DNA from: Bacteroidota bacterium | GTDB taxonomy: Bacteria; Bacteroidota; Bacteroidia; Chitinophagales; BACL12 | Direction of reading: 5' to 3' | Assembly (NCBI GenBank): GCA_016718035.1 | Contig: JADKEK010000002.1 | Span: 310,001 to 374,000, forward strand | DNA length: 64,000 bases | Shown: piece by piece, positions 1-9,019 of the stretch | How the letters are laid out: each line of letters begins with the position of its first letter | How positions within the stretch are numbered: the stretch's first letter is position 1 | The notes under the pieces: model-generated | Told to the model about the DNA's origin: nothing | Database searches by the model: none | Seen by the model: the letters and a program-made list of their open reading frames with translations, nothing else | Position numbers and translations under genes: made by a program

Positions 1-1564
1 TAACGACCTTGTTCAAAAAAGTGATTTTGCTACCGGAATTAATTTAAACGGAGAACTCACTCATCTAACCAAAGATCGTGATTGGAAAAGTATCGGCAAA
101 TTAATTTCTGCCGTAGAAAATAATACACCTGATGCATCGGGTATAATGACTCAGGTAGAAGTATTAATTAAAAATTCTAATACACCGGTTTTAGGTATCA
201 CCGGAACAGGTGGTGCAGGAAAATCATCTTTGGTTGATGAATTAGTACGCAGATTTTTAATTGATTTTACCGATAAAACAATTGCCATCTTATCGGTTGA
301 CCCTAGTAAACGCAAAACAGGTGGCGCGTTGCTTGGCGATAGAATCAGAATGAATGCGATTAATAACGCACGCGTGTATATGCGCTCAATGGCAACACGT
401 CAGGCGAATTTAGCATTGAGTAAACATGTTGATGAAGCAGTGAAAATATTAAAGGCAGCACAGTTCGATTTAATTATTCTGGAAACTTCCGGGATTGGAC
501 AAAGTGATACAGAAATTACCGAACACAGCAATGTGAGTTTATATGTAATGACACCAGAATATGGCGCCGCAAGTCAGCTCGAAAAAATTGACATGCTCGA
601 CTTCGCTGATTTAATTGCAATTAATAAATTCGACAAGCGCGGTGCTCAGGATGCCTTACGTGATGTGCGCAAACAATTTCAGCGCAATCATAAATTGTTT
701 GATGTAGATACCGAAAAAATGCCTGTGTTTGCAACCATTGCATCTCAGTTTAATGACCCGGGAACCAACCAGTTGTATCGTCATTTAATGGATACCATTA
801 AAGAAAAAACAAAGGTTGACTTACATTCCGATTTTCATATTACGGATGAGATGAGTAAAAAAATATTCATCATACCTCCACAACGCACGCGTTATTTAGC
901 TGAAATTTCTGAGAACAACCGCGCTTATGATAAAAAGGTAATTGAACAAAAAACAGTAGCGCAAAATTTATATGCACTGCATACTTCTAAAGCAATTGTA
1001 AGTGATGCGGAATTAAAAAATAAACTCGAAGAAGAATATCAGCGCGTAGCTAAAAAAATTGACAATGAAAATCTGGATTTAATTCATTCTTGGAGTAAGA
1101 AATTGGCTTCGTATAAAGATGAATATTACATTTTTAAGGTGCGCGATAAAGAATTAAAAATAAAAACACATACCGAAAGTTTATCGCATTTACCAATTCC
1201 AAAAATCAGTCTCCCTAAATACGAAGCATGGGGTGATATTTTACAATGGCAATTGCAGGAAAATGTGCCGGGTGAATTTCCATTTACCGCAGGTATTTAT
1301 CCTTTTAAACGCGAAGAAGAGGACCCAACACGTATGTTTGCCGGTGAAGGTGGTCCTGAGCGCACTAACAAACGTTTTCATTACGTGAGTTTAGGTATGC
1401 CGGCAAAAGGATTGTCAACGGGATTCGAGAGTTTAAGATTATATGGCAATGACCCTGATTATCGCCCGGATATTTATGGTAAAATTGGCAACAGTGGTGT
1501 GAGCATTTGTTGTTTAGATGATGCCGAAGAAATTATACAGTGGTTTCGATTTAGCAGACCCTAA
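1..1564 (+). CDS. icmF: Fused isobutyryl-CoA mutase IcmF, 5' segment (partial, frameshifted)
   Basis: IcmF converts isobutyryl-CoA to n-butyryl-CoA with adenosylcobalamin and carries its own GTPase chaperone. The frame is already open at base 2, so the start and the N-terminal B12-binding domain lie before the window. What is seen is the MeaI-like GTPase domain, with P-loop GTGGAGKSS and NKFD, then a linker, then the start of the mutase barrel (FPFTAGIYPFKR, TNKRFHYVSLG, a glycine-rich stretch ending ICCLDDAEEI). The frame then runs into IQWFRFSRP and a stop, while the expected continuation (YSGFDLADPKTS) is read one base later. One extra base near 1532-1535 explains this. Domain identity is clear; whether the break is real or a sequence error cannot be decided here. 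Confidence 0.9.
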   Translation, partial: NDLVQKSDFATGINLNGELTHLTKDRDWKSIGKLISAVENNTPDASGIMTQVEVLIKNSNTPVLGITGTGGAGKSSLVDELVRRFLIDFTDKTIAILSVDPSKRKTGGALLGDRIRMNAINNARVYMRSMATRQANLALSKHVDEAVKILKAAQFDLIILETSGIGQSDTEITEHSNVSLYVMTPEYGAASQLEKIDMLDFADLIAINKFDKRGAQDALRDVRKQFQRNHKLFDVDTEKMPVFATIASQFNDPGTNQLYRHLMDTIKEKTKVDLHSDFHITDEMSKKIFIIPPQRTRYLAEISENNRAYDKKVIEQKTVAQNLYALHTSKAIVSDAELKNKLEEEYQRVAKKIDNENLDLIHSWSKKLASYKDEYYIFKVRDKELKIKTHTESLSHLPIPKISLPKYEAWGDILQWQLQENVPGEFPFTAGIYPFKREEEDPTRMFAGEGGPERTNKRFHYVSLGMPAKGLSTGFESLRLYGNDPDYRPDIYGKIGNSGVSICCLDDAEEIIQWFRFSRP

Positions 1565-2963
1565 AACATCGGTGTCAATGACCATTAATGGTCCTGCACC
1601 TATGCTGCTTGGATTTTTTATGAATGCAGCTATTGACCAGCAGTGTGAAAAATATATCATTGAAAATAAATTAGAAGCCGCGGTTGAAGCTAAAATTCAG
1701 GAGATATATAAAGGCCGTGAACATCTCCGTCCTAAATACAATGCCGACTCATTGCCTGCGGGTAATAATGGCCTTGGATTAATGTTATTAGGCGTTACCG
1801 GCGACCAGGTTTTACCTGCAGATGTGTATGCAGTAATTAAAGAAAAAACGTTGAGCACCGTTCGCGGTACTGTGCAAGCAGATATTTTAAAAGAAGACCA
1901 GGCGCAAAATACTTGTATATTTTCTACTGAATTTGCATTGCGTTTAATGGGCGATGTGCAGGAATATTTCATTCAGCAAAAAGTCCGCAATTTTTATTCG
2001 GTTTCAATTTCAGGTTATCATATTGCCGAAGCAGGTGCAAATCCAATTACACAATTAGCATTTACATTGGCTAATGGATTTACTTATGTAGAATATTATT
2101 TAAGTCGTGGCATGAACATCAACGATTTCGGTCCTAACCTTTCGTTTTTCTTCAGCAACGGAATCGATCCGGAATATGCAGTTATTGGTCGCGTAGCACG
2201 TCGCATTTGGGCAAAAGCTATGAAATTAAAATACGGCGCCGACGACAGAACACAAAAATTAAAATATCATATTCAAACCAGCGGAAGAAGTTTACACGCG
2301 CAGGAAATTGATTTCAATGATATCAGAACAACCTTACAAGCATTATATGCGATTTACGACAACTGTAATTCGTTGCATACCAATGCATATGATGAAGCCA
2401 TTACGACACCAACTGAAGAAAGTGTGCGCAGGGCAATGGCTATCCAATTAATTATTAATAAAGAATTGGGATTAGCAAAAAATGAAAATCCAATACAGGG
2501 CTCATTCATCATTGAAGAATTAACGAATTTGGTTGAAGAGGCAGTATTAAGCGAGTTTGACCGAATTACCGAACGTGGTGGTGTTTTAGGTGCTATGGAA
2601 ACGATGTATCAGCGCGGAAAAATTCAGGAAGAAAGTTTATTTTATGAAACACTAAAACATACCGGCGAATATCCAATAATTGGCGTAAATACATTTTTAA
2701 ATTCAAAGGGTTCGCCAACAATTCTACCAATGGAAGTAATTCGTGCAACGGAAGAAGAAAAAGAAGCACAAATTACCACCCTAAAAAATCTGCATGAAAA
2801 AAATGCGGCGCTTACTGCAAAACATTTACGCCATTTACAAACTACTGCCATACAGAACAACAATTTATTTGAGGCGTTGATGGAAGCTTGTAAATTCTGC
2901 TCACTTGGACAAATTACGAAGTCGCTGTTTGAGGTTGGTGGGCAATATAGACGCAATATGTGA
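1518..2963 (+). CDS. icmF: Fused isobutyryl-CoA mutase IcmF, 3' segment (catalytic mutase domain)
   Basis: This is the rest of the mutase large domain. Homology starts at about base 1536 with YSGFDLADPKTSVSMTINGPAP; the ATG at 1518 only gives a few out-of-frame residues and is unlikely to be a natural start. The frame runs through the substrate-binding barrel (SISGYHIAEAGANP, RRIWAKAMKLKYG, QTSGRSLHAQEIDFNDIRT) to the family C-terminus (CSLGQITKSLFEVGGQYRRNM region). With the upstream segment the visible protein is about 990 residues; the missing N-terminal B12 domain would bring it to the usual IcmF size of about 1,100. The last residues look normal, so only the junction is damaged. Confidence 0.88.
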   Translation: MMPKKLYSGFDLADPKTSVSMTINGPAPMLLGFFMNAAIDQQCEKYIIENKLEAAVEAKIQEIYKGREHLRPKYNADSLPAGNNGLGLMLLGVTGDQVLPADVYAVIKEKTLSTVRGTVQADILKEDQAQNTCIFSTEFALRLMGDVQEYFIQQKVRNFYSVSISGYHIAEAGANPITQLAFTLANGFTYVEYYLSRGMNINDFGPNLSFFFSNGIDPEYAVIGRVARRIWAKAMKLKYGADDRTQKLKYHIQTSGRSLHAQEIDFNDIRTTLQALYAIYDNCNSLHTNAYDEAITTPTEESVRRAMAIQLIINKELGLAKNENPIQGSFIIEELTNLVEEAVLSEFDRITERGGVLGAMETMYQRGKIQEESLFYETLKHTGEYPIIGVNTFLNSKGSPTILPMEVIRATEEEKEAQITTLKNLHEKNAALTAKHLRHLQTTAIQNNNLFEALMEACKFCSLGQITKSLFEVGGQYRRNM

Positions 2964-2967
2964 TGTA

Positions 2968-3002
2968 GCCGGGAAGGCGGGATGACGGGGAGTTTCGGGG
3001 GG
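2968..3002. repeat. G-rich dispersed element, copy 1
   Basis: A G-rich stretch of about 35 bases, starting GCCGGGAAGGCGGG, lies directly after the icmF stop codon in otherwise AT-rich DNA. A close copy occurs at 41416-41450, also just outside a coding region. Function unknown. Confidence 0.5.
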
Positions 3003-3224
3003 AGGATGGATGAGGTGTGTAGGTTTATTATTTATGCTATTGTGCGTAGCATAAAATAATTTTGCCTTTATGCAATTGTATTGTATAACCATGTTTTCCA
3101 GTTAAAAAAAGTTATCAATAAAAAAACACTTATCTATCTAAGTGCAATTCCTTAACTATACATTTCAATTTGTCTGACGAAAAATGTATGACTAAAATTT
3201 CTTTAACCTTGTAATTACATCCAT

Positions 3225-3590
3225 TAACAAAACCAAACCCCGTTAGGGGTGGCATTATTTTAACAAATAATACCATCCAATAACAATCCTAACCCCGCTA
3301 GGGGTGACATTACTTTAACTCTGCTATGTCATACCTAGACAAAACCAAACCCCGTTAGGGGTGACATTACTTTAACTCTGCAATGTCAAACCTTGACAAA
3401 ACCAAACCCCGTTAGGGGTGACATTATTTTAACAATGCCATCCTTACTTAAAACCAACCCCGCTAAAGTGACATTACTTTAACTCTGCAATGTCATACCT
3501 AGACAAAACCAAACCCCGTTAGGGGTGACATTATTTTAACCATGCCATCCTTACTTAAAACCAACCCCGCTAGGGGTGACATTATTTTTA
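3225..3590. repeat. REP-like array upstream of the IS200-like transposase gene
   Basis: About seven units spaced 51-61 bases apart share a core of AACCCCGTTAGGGG or AACCCCGCTAGGGG followed by TGACATTATTTTAAC. The core is a short imperfect hairpin (CCCC pairing with GGGG). The sequences between cores are also repeated, for example CTCTGCAATGTCATACC and ATGCCATCCTTACTT, so this is not a CRISPR array. The array is inverted relative to the one at 4231-4470 on the other side of the transposase gene. The rest of the 2964-3767 gap is AT-rich and shows no gene. Confidence 0.75.
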
Positions 3591-3767
3591 TATATTTTTT
3601 CTCAATCCATATCATACACGGCTAATTCAGCTCCATCACATGCATCCACAAAATCCATAATTATTACCCCCGAATTTGCTCTAATTTTTTTAAAAAAAAA
3701 TTCCATAATTTCAGTTTTTTAAAAATATATTTGGAATAAAATATTGTTAACCCTTAAAAAATTAACT

Positions 3768-4229
3768 ATGCCAAACACTTACGGAGACGTTTACAAACAA
3801 GCAGTTTTTGCAGTAAAAAAACGTCAGAATTTAATCCACCACTCTTGGAAAGAGGAGTTAAACAAATACATATCGGGGATTATCACAAGAAAAAACGTCA
3901 AGTCACTTATTGTTAACGGAATGCCTGATCATATACATGTATTTTTTTCAATGAAATCCAATACATTGATTGCTGATATTATTCGTGATGTAAAAAACAA
4001 TTCTACCAATTTCATAAATGAACGGAATTTTGTGCAAGGTAAATTCGAGCGGCAGAGTGGTTATGGTTTTTTTTCTTATTCATCTGCTGATGTTTCTAAG
4101 ATTTATAATTATATACTAAATCAGGAAAAGCATCATGCGAAAATGAATTTCAGAGAAGAATATCTTGGGTTTTTGAGGGATTTTGAGATAGAGTATGATG
4201 AGAGATACTTGTTTGAGTTTTTGGAATAA
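3768..4229 (+). CDS. IS200-like / REP-associated tyrosine transposase (Y1 HUH family)
   Basis: A single-domain HUH nuclease of 153 residues that cuts and joins single-stranded DNA at hairpins through a catalytic tyrosine. The N-terminus MPNTYGDVYKQAVFAVKKR matches the family start, so I chose the ATG at 3768 over the upstream TTG at 3744. The metal-binding His-x-His is in NGMPDHIHVFF at about residues 57-67, and the candidate nucleophile is a tyrosine in KIYNYILNQEKHH near residue 120. The gene ends directly at the downstream REP array and is flanked by inverted copies of the same REP core. This is the arrangement of a REPtron (RAYT domesticated with its REP elements) rather than a free insertion sequence. 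Length is normal for the family. Confidence 0.88.
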   Translation: MPNTYGDVYKQAVFAVKKRQNLIHHSWKEELNKYISGIITRKNVKSLIVNGMPDHIHVFFSMKSNTLIADIIRDVKNNSTNFINERNFVQGKFERQSGYGFFSYSSADVSKIYNYILNQEKHHAKMNFREEYLGFLRDFEIEYDERYLFEFLE

Positions 4230-4230
4230 A

Positions 4231-4470
4231 ATAATGTCACCCCTAAAGGGGTTGGTGTGTGTCTGCGGATGATATTACTTGGTTAAAATAATGTCACCCC
4301 TAAAGGGGTTGGTCGTGTCTATTGATGACATTGGGTGGTTAAAATAATGTCACCCCTAAAGGGGTTGGGAGATGTCCACAGATGACATTACTTGGTTAAA
4401 ATAATATCACCCCTAAAAGGGGTTGGAGTGTGTATATTGATGAAATTGTGTGGTTAAATTTATGTCACCG
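4231..4470. repeat. REP-like array downstream of the IS200-like transposase gene
   Basis: Four units at about 4238, 4295, 4351 and 4408 (spacing 56-57 bases) carry the core CACCCCTAAAGGGGTTGG preceded by AAAATAATGT. The core is the reverse complement of the 3225-3590 core, so the two arrays face each other across the transposase gene. Sequences between cores again resemble each other (GATGACATTACTTGGTTAAA). Confidence 0.75.
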
Positions 4471-4526
4471 CTGCTTGGTCGGAAGGTAAACATAAATGGG
4501 TTGGTGAAGGGTTAGTTAATTGAACA

Positions 4527-4562
4527 TAAAAAACCCCGGCTATGTTAAACACAACCGGGGTT
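4527..4562 (-). terminator. Rho-independent terminator of the 1019-aa secreted protein gene
   Basis: On the minus strand a GC-rich stem (AACCCCGG pairing with CCGGGGTT) with a 15-base loop is followed by six T residues. It lies about 22 bases after the stop codon at 4584. Confidence 0.8.
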
Positions 4563-4583
4563 GAAACTAACCTTACTAATTAT

Positions 4584-7500
4584 TTATTGAACAGATAAAC
4601 TGTTTGAATAAAGTATTTGTCCGTTTTTGATTACTACTACCTGATAAACACCAGGTACCATATTATTTAGATTAAATGCATGATTATTTCCAACAATGGT
4701 TGATTGTTGAATCATTCGTCCGGTAATATCGGTAATGATTGCATTTGCATTAATAAATATTTGATCTTCAAATGTTAAATAAGCAACACCTTTTGCAGGT
4801 TGTGGCCAAACACTAACATCTCCAATAACAATATCATTAATACTAACATCACAAGCTTCACATTTTGACCAACAAACTGCATCTAAAGTAGCTGGACCAG
4901 TAACGGTAAGTGCACGATTGGTAAATCCATCTGTAGTGATGGTACAATCGTCACCGGAAGTTAATTCTTCCTGACCAGCCCATGCATCGTATGCGAATTT
5001 GTATTCATAAGTTCCTTCCGGTAATAAAATATCTAATTCCCAAATATTATCGCCGTTTACATCACTCAATGGTGCACAACCTCCGCACCATCCGTTGAAT
5101 GTACCATTTACTTCAGGTGTAGTAAATGCTGCAGCAACAGTACTCATGTCTACCTGGAATTTAACTATGTGTGCAGGAACTGCTGTTTCACAAGATGTAC
5201 AACTTCCCCAACAAACAGTATCTAAAGCTACCGGTGCTGTTACCACTAATGCACGGTTTGTAAATCCAAAAGCAGTAATAGTACAAGGATCACCTTCTAA
5301 TAATGTTTCTGAACCTGCCCATGCATCGTAAGCAAATTTATATTCATAAGTACCGGCTTCTAAAGGAATAGTTAATTCCCAAATATTATCACCATCTAAA
5401 TCACTCATTGGTGCACAACCACCGCACCATCCGTTGAATGTACCATTCACTTCAGGTGTTGTAAATGCCGCGGCAACTTCATTCATATCAACAGTAAATA
5501 AAACATCGTAAGTAACTGCTGCACCACAATCTAAACAACTTCCCCAACATACAGGGTCCATTACCATATCGCTGCTTACTTCTAATACACGGTTTACAAA
5601 TCCACCATCATTAATAGTACAAACTGCACCATCTGCTAATGTTTCTGAACCAGCCCAAGCATCATAAGCATATTTAAATTGATAAGTACCTTCAGGTATA
5701 GATAATGTTGTACTCCAAATACCATCGCCATCAGGGTCAGATAATGGATTACATCCACCGCACCATCCGTTAAATGTTCCATTAACTTCAGGAGTAGTAA
5801 ATCCTGCAACTACTTCATTCATATTTACATTAAATGTAACATTGTAATTTACCACTACAACCGGTTCACCAAACATTACATCATCAAAATAATAAGTTTT
5901 TTCTCCTGCAATTGCTCCGGTTACACCGAAATTGAAGAAGATAGAAGCTTTATCATAATTATATCCATAATTAATTTCTGCAGTACCGGGTGCTTCATTG
6001 GCAAAATCGAATGTCAATGTTTCCCAATCACCACCAACTGTTGTAGTTGCTTCTGTTTCAACTGATTTAGTTGGGTCAAGATGATCTTCTACTTTTAATC
6101 TAACTTGAATACCTGCATCAGGAGACCAAACGCGAACAGTCATAATATTTGCATCAACTGTAAAAGGAATAATAGATGCAAAACCTGAACCTGCACCATC
6201 AGTAACTGTAGTTCCAGCCCATAATTCAGCTGCACCAGATTTAATTACTTTGGCAACCATATTGCCTGCATCAGTAGGGTCAATTTCAATTGTTGAAGCT
6301 TCTGCCCCACCAAATCCGATTAAACCATATTCTACACCAATTTCATCGAATGTTACAGGTAAATCCATTTGTGCTAATTCCACAACACCACAATCGCTGC
6401 AACTTCCCCAACAAACTGTTGGTTGAGTTACATCACCACCGGCAACAATTAATTGACGGTTTGTAAATCCACCTAAAGTAATTGTGCAAGGATCGCCAGG
6501 TGTTAATTCTTCCTGACCGGCCCATGCATCGTATGCGAATTTATATTCATAATTGCCTTCTAAAATTGGTAATGTAGTTGACCAGATGCCATCACCATCA
6601 ACATCAGACAATGGGTTACAACCACCGCACCATCCGTTGAATGAACCATTCACTTCCGGTGTAGTAAAACCGGGAGCAACTTCATTCATATTAACAGCGA
6701 ATGTTACATTATATGTCATAGGTTCACCACCTTCACCAAACATCACATCATCAAAATAATAAGTTTTTTCACCTGCAATTGCTCCGGTTACACCGAAGTT
6801 GAAGAAGATAGAAGCTTTATCATAATTATATCCATAATTAATTTCCGCAGTTCCCGGTGCTTCATTAGCAAAGTCAAATGTTAATGTTTCCCAATCACCG
6901 GCAACAGTTGTTGTTGCTTCTGTCTCAACAGATTTAGTTGGGTCAAGATGATCTTCAACTTTTAATCTCACTTGAATGCCTGCATCCGGAGACCAAACGC
7001 GAACAGTCATTGTTGTTGCATCAACAGTGAAAGGAATAATAGATGCAAAACCTGAACCAGCACCATCAGTAACTGTAGTTCCAGCCCATAATTCAGCTGC
7101 TCCCGATTTAATTACTTTGGCAACCATATTGCCTGCATCAGTAGGGTCAACTTCAATTGTTGAAGCTTCTGCCCCACCGAATCCGATTAAACCATAGTCT
7201 ACCCCAGCTTCGTCGAATGTTACCGGTAAATCCATTTGAGCTAAAACCACTCCATCACAATCATCACAACTTCCCCAACAAACCTGGTCAAGCACCATGT
7301 CTGCTTCACCCAAAGTGAATGTTCTATTTGTAAAACCGAATGCCGTAACGGTGCAAGGTGAACCTTCTGTTAAAGATTCTTGTCCTGCCCACGCATCATA
7401 AGCAAATTTGTATTCGTAAGTACCTGGAGCTAAAGCAATTGTAACTTCCCAAATGCCATTTGCATCGTCGTCGAATAAGGGATTACAACCACCGCACCAA

Positions 7501-7643
7501 CCATTAAACGTGCCATTAACCTCCGGTGTGGTATACACTGCTGCCACCTCGTTCATGTTTACCTTAAAGGTAACATTGTAGGTTTGCGCCATGGCACTGG
7601 TAGCCAGGGTGCAAAGCAGCAAATAAGTAAATATTTGTTTCAT
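4584..7643 (-). CDS. Secreted T9SS protein made only of glucan-binding modules
   Basis: 1019 residues with a signal peptide (cleavage after SAMAQ, residue 20) and a T9SS type A sorting domain (about 940-1019). Five repeats of about 110 residues lie at 21-130, 311-420, 600-708, 712-820 and 825-934, each with EVNGTFNGWCGGC, YEYKFAYDAWAG and a C-terminal CWGSC..C. From memory these resemble the glycogen-binding/CBM48-like modules attached to Bacteroidota GH16 laminarinases. Two near-identical beta-sandwich modules of about 170 residues (137-305 and 426-594, starting MDLPVTFDE) also resemble laminarinase accessory domains. No catalytic domain is present. Likely role: surface-bound or released binding of beta-glucan; this is inferred from domain company. 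A palindromic operator lies 30 bases upstream (7673-7695). Confidence 0.85.
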   Translation of the reverse strand: MKQIFTYLLLCTLATSAMAQTYNVTFKVNMNEVAAVYTTPEVNGTFNGWCGGCNPLFDDDANGIWEVTIALAPGTYEYKFAYDAWAGQESLTEGSPCTVTAFGFTNRTFTLGEADMVLDQVCWGSCDDCDGVVLAQMDLPVTFDEAGVDYGLIGFGGAEASTIEVDPTDAGNMVAKVIKSGAAELWAGTTVTDGAGSGFASIIPFTVDATTMTVRVWSPDAGIQVRLKVEDHLDPTKSVETEATTTVAGDWETLTFDFANEAPGTAEINYGYNYDKASIFFNFGVTGAIAGEKTYYFDDVMFGEGGEPMTYNVTFAVNMNEVAPGFTTPEVNGSFNGWCGGCNPLSDVDGDGIWSTTLPILEGNYEYKFAYDAWAGQEELTPGDPCTITLGGFTNRQLIVAGGDVTQPTVCWGSCSDCGVVELAQMDLPVTFDEIGVEYGLIGFGGAEASTIEIDPTDAGNMVAKVIKSGAAELWAGTTVTDGAGSGFASIIPFTVDANIMTVRVWSPDAGIQVRLKVEDHLDPTKSVETEATTTVGGDWETLTFDFANEAPGTAEINYGYNYDKASIFFNFGVTGAIAGEKTYYFDDVMFGEPVVVVNYNVTFNVNMNEVVAGFTTPEVNGTFNGWCGGCNPLSDPDGDGIWSTTLSIPEGTYQFKYAYDAWAGSETLADGAVCTINDGGFVNRVLEVSSDMVMDPVCWGSCLDCGAAVTYDVLFTVDMNEVAAAFTTPEVNGTFNGWCGGCAPMSDLDGDNIWELTIPLEAGTYEYKFAYDAWAGSETLLEGDPCTITAFGFTNRALVVTAPVALDTVCWGSCTSCETAVPAHIVKFQVDMSTVAAAFTTPEVNGTFNGWCGGCAPLSDVNGDNIWELDILLPEGTYEYKFAYDAWAGQEELTSGDDCTITTDGFTNRALTVTGPATLDAVCWSKCEACDVSINDIVIGDVSVWPQPAKGVAYLTFEDQIFINANAIITDITGRMIQQSTIVGNNHAFNLNNMVPGVYQVVVIKNGQILYSNSLSVQ
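5862..7235 (-). repeat. Recent internal duplication of a 0.5-kb module inside the secreted protein gene
   Basis: The segments 6729-7235 and 5862-6368 encode the two DLPVTFDE modules and are almost identical at DNA level, including silent positions over long stretches. This implies recent duplication or ongoing gene conversion. The interrupting segment encodes one CBM-like repeat. Confidence 0.75.
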
Positions 7644-7672
7644 AGTAAAATTATTTTACAGTAAAAATAGTC

Positions 7673-7695
7673 CTTTTTGTAATTATTACAAAAAG
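7673..7695. promoter_or_regulatory. Operator palindrome, copy A (with minus-strand promoter)
   Basis: A perfect palindrome with 11-base arms CTTTTTGTAAT and ATTACAAAAAG around one base. On the minus strand it is followed after three bases by TATTTTTA (7669-7662), close to the Bacteroidota -7 box TAnnTTTG, and then by the start codon at 7643. Two related palindromes stand at 11161-11183 and 24700-24722 with the same spacing. A repressor bound here would cover the -33 region. Confidence 0.7.
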
Positions 7696-7887
7696 CAAAA
7701 TCAATTAAATTTTTTTGGGGTGAAATTGTTTAATCACAGCTTGCACAAAATCGATAAAACAAGGGAATTTTAACATATTTAAAGGATGTTCAACTCGTCT
7801 CAAATACAGCGGTTAATTCTAAATTTTTATTTGAGGTGATGATTTGTTTAATATGATTAAGTATTCAGGATAATACATGGTAAATTC

Positions 7888-8397
7888 TAATTCGAAGCTC
7901 AAAGTTGTCACTATTTTGGTATGTAGGGACCAATTGCATGCGTCCTTACATACCAAAATAGTGACGATTGTGTTGGACATATCCGGTATAGGTGCCTTCA
8001 CCAATTACCCATACCCAATTTGCAGTTGAAAAATATTTAGAATGGTTCGCAATATTTTCTTTTGATTTATTAATTCTTTTAGTCTTTTAACAATGATGAA
8101 ATCTTAATTTTTGCATGACCAATCGAATTTGATTGTTGTCGTAAGGACGCATGCAATTCGTCCCTATCACACCAATCAAATTCTAAATTTTGAGTTGATA
8201 AATGATTTCCTGTTTAATTAAAGGTTTTATTTAATTTTTATCTAAAACAATCGTATTTTTTTTATCGTAAGGACGCATGCAATTCGTCCCTACGATAAAA
8301 ATAATTCTTAATTCTGAGTGCTATTATAACTTCTCGATTTTTTTTAATTTTGAAAAGTTATTAAAAATCCCTTTAATTAATAATATTATGGCGTTAG
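7888..8397. repeat. Left 510-bp direct repeat flanking the second RAYT gene
   Basis: This block matches 9020-9530 in the same orientation and almost the same length, ending within the first codons of the transposase gene. It holds three hairpin REP units of the form GTAGGGACGAATTGCATGCG or its complement (about 7921-7961, 8140-8166 and 8265-8300). The left end begins TAATTCGAAGCTCAAAG. Most of the 7644-8387 gap is this repeat; 7696-7887 shows no gene. Confidence 0.82.
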
Positions 8398-8963
8398 TGT
8401 ATAGAGAGTGGGCAGGTCGGAAAACAACGAGGTTGAAAAATTGGAATTATGCTGCAGCTGCATCCTATTTTATAACAATTTGCACAAGAAATCGAATACC
8501 TTTTTTGGGTGAAATATTTGAGGAAAATGAAGAAATCAAGTTCATACCAAGTTTAATTGGTAAAGAAATAAAAAGACAATGGTTAGAAATCCCGATCATA
8601 CGCCCAGAAATGAACATCACACTTGGTGTTTCTCAAGTTATGCCTGACCACTTCCATGGGATAATTACAATTGGTGAAAATGATTTCAATAAATATTTGT
8701 ATAACCACTACAATCAAAAAGAAAACCCGTTAGATATCCCGACAAATTTTTTAACGACACCTAGCCAATTTGGACCAATATCAAATAACTTACCTTCAAT
8801 AATAAGAGGATTTAAAGGAGCAATCACAAAGTTTGCAATAGAAAACATAATTGATTTCAAGTGGCAAAATAGATATTATGAATATATCATAAAATCGAAA
8901 ATTGAATACCAAGAAATTTCGGAATATATCATTCAAAATCCTGAAAACTGGGCTTCAAAATAA
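8388..8963 (+). CDS. REP-associated tyrosine transposase (RAYT, Y1 HUH family)
   Basis: A 191-residue HUH nuclease of the longer RAYT type. The start region RLKNWNYAAAASYFITICTRNR (about residues 16-37) is characteristic, as is the metal-binding VMPDHFHGIITIG near residue 87. The candidate catalytic tyrosine is in EISEYIIQNPENW at the C-terminus. I chose the ATG at 8388 because family similarity begins there; the upstream open frame lies inside a hairpin repeat. It is a different subfamily from the 3768-4229 gene and sits among a different palindrome family. The 510-bp direct repeats on both sides, the right one ending with a remnant of this gene's first codons, suggest a tandem duplication that later lost one gene copy. 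Confidence 0.87.
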   Translation: MALVYREWAGRKTTRLKNWNYAAAASYFITICTRNRIPFLGEIFEENEEIKFIPSLIGKEIKRQWLEIPIIRPEMNITLGVSQVMPDHFHGIITIGENDFNKYLYNHYNQKENPLDIPTNFLTTPSQFGPISNNLPSIIRGFKGAITKFAIENIIDFKWQNRYYEYIIKSKIEYQEISEYIIQNPENWASK

Positions 8964-9019
8964 CAGCCTATGGCTAGAGAGCCCTTCAACTTCCAAAATC
9001 TAAGTTTTGCGTGTTCTTA

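Noticed and set aside
3225..4470. Regularly spaced repeats resembling CRISPR arrays
   Set aside because: The intervening sequences are themselves repeated, the units are palindromic REP cores, the two arrays are inverted around a transposase gene, and there are no cas genes.
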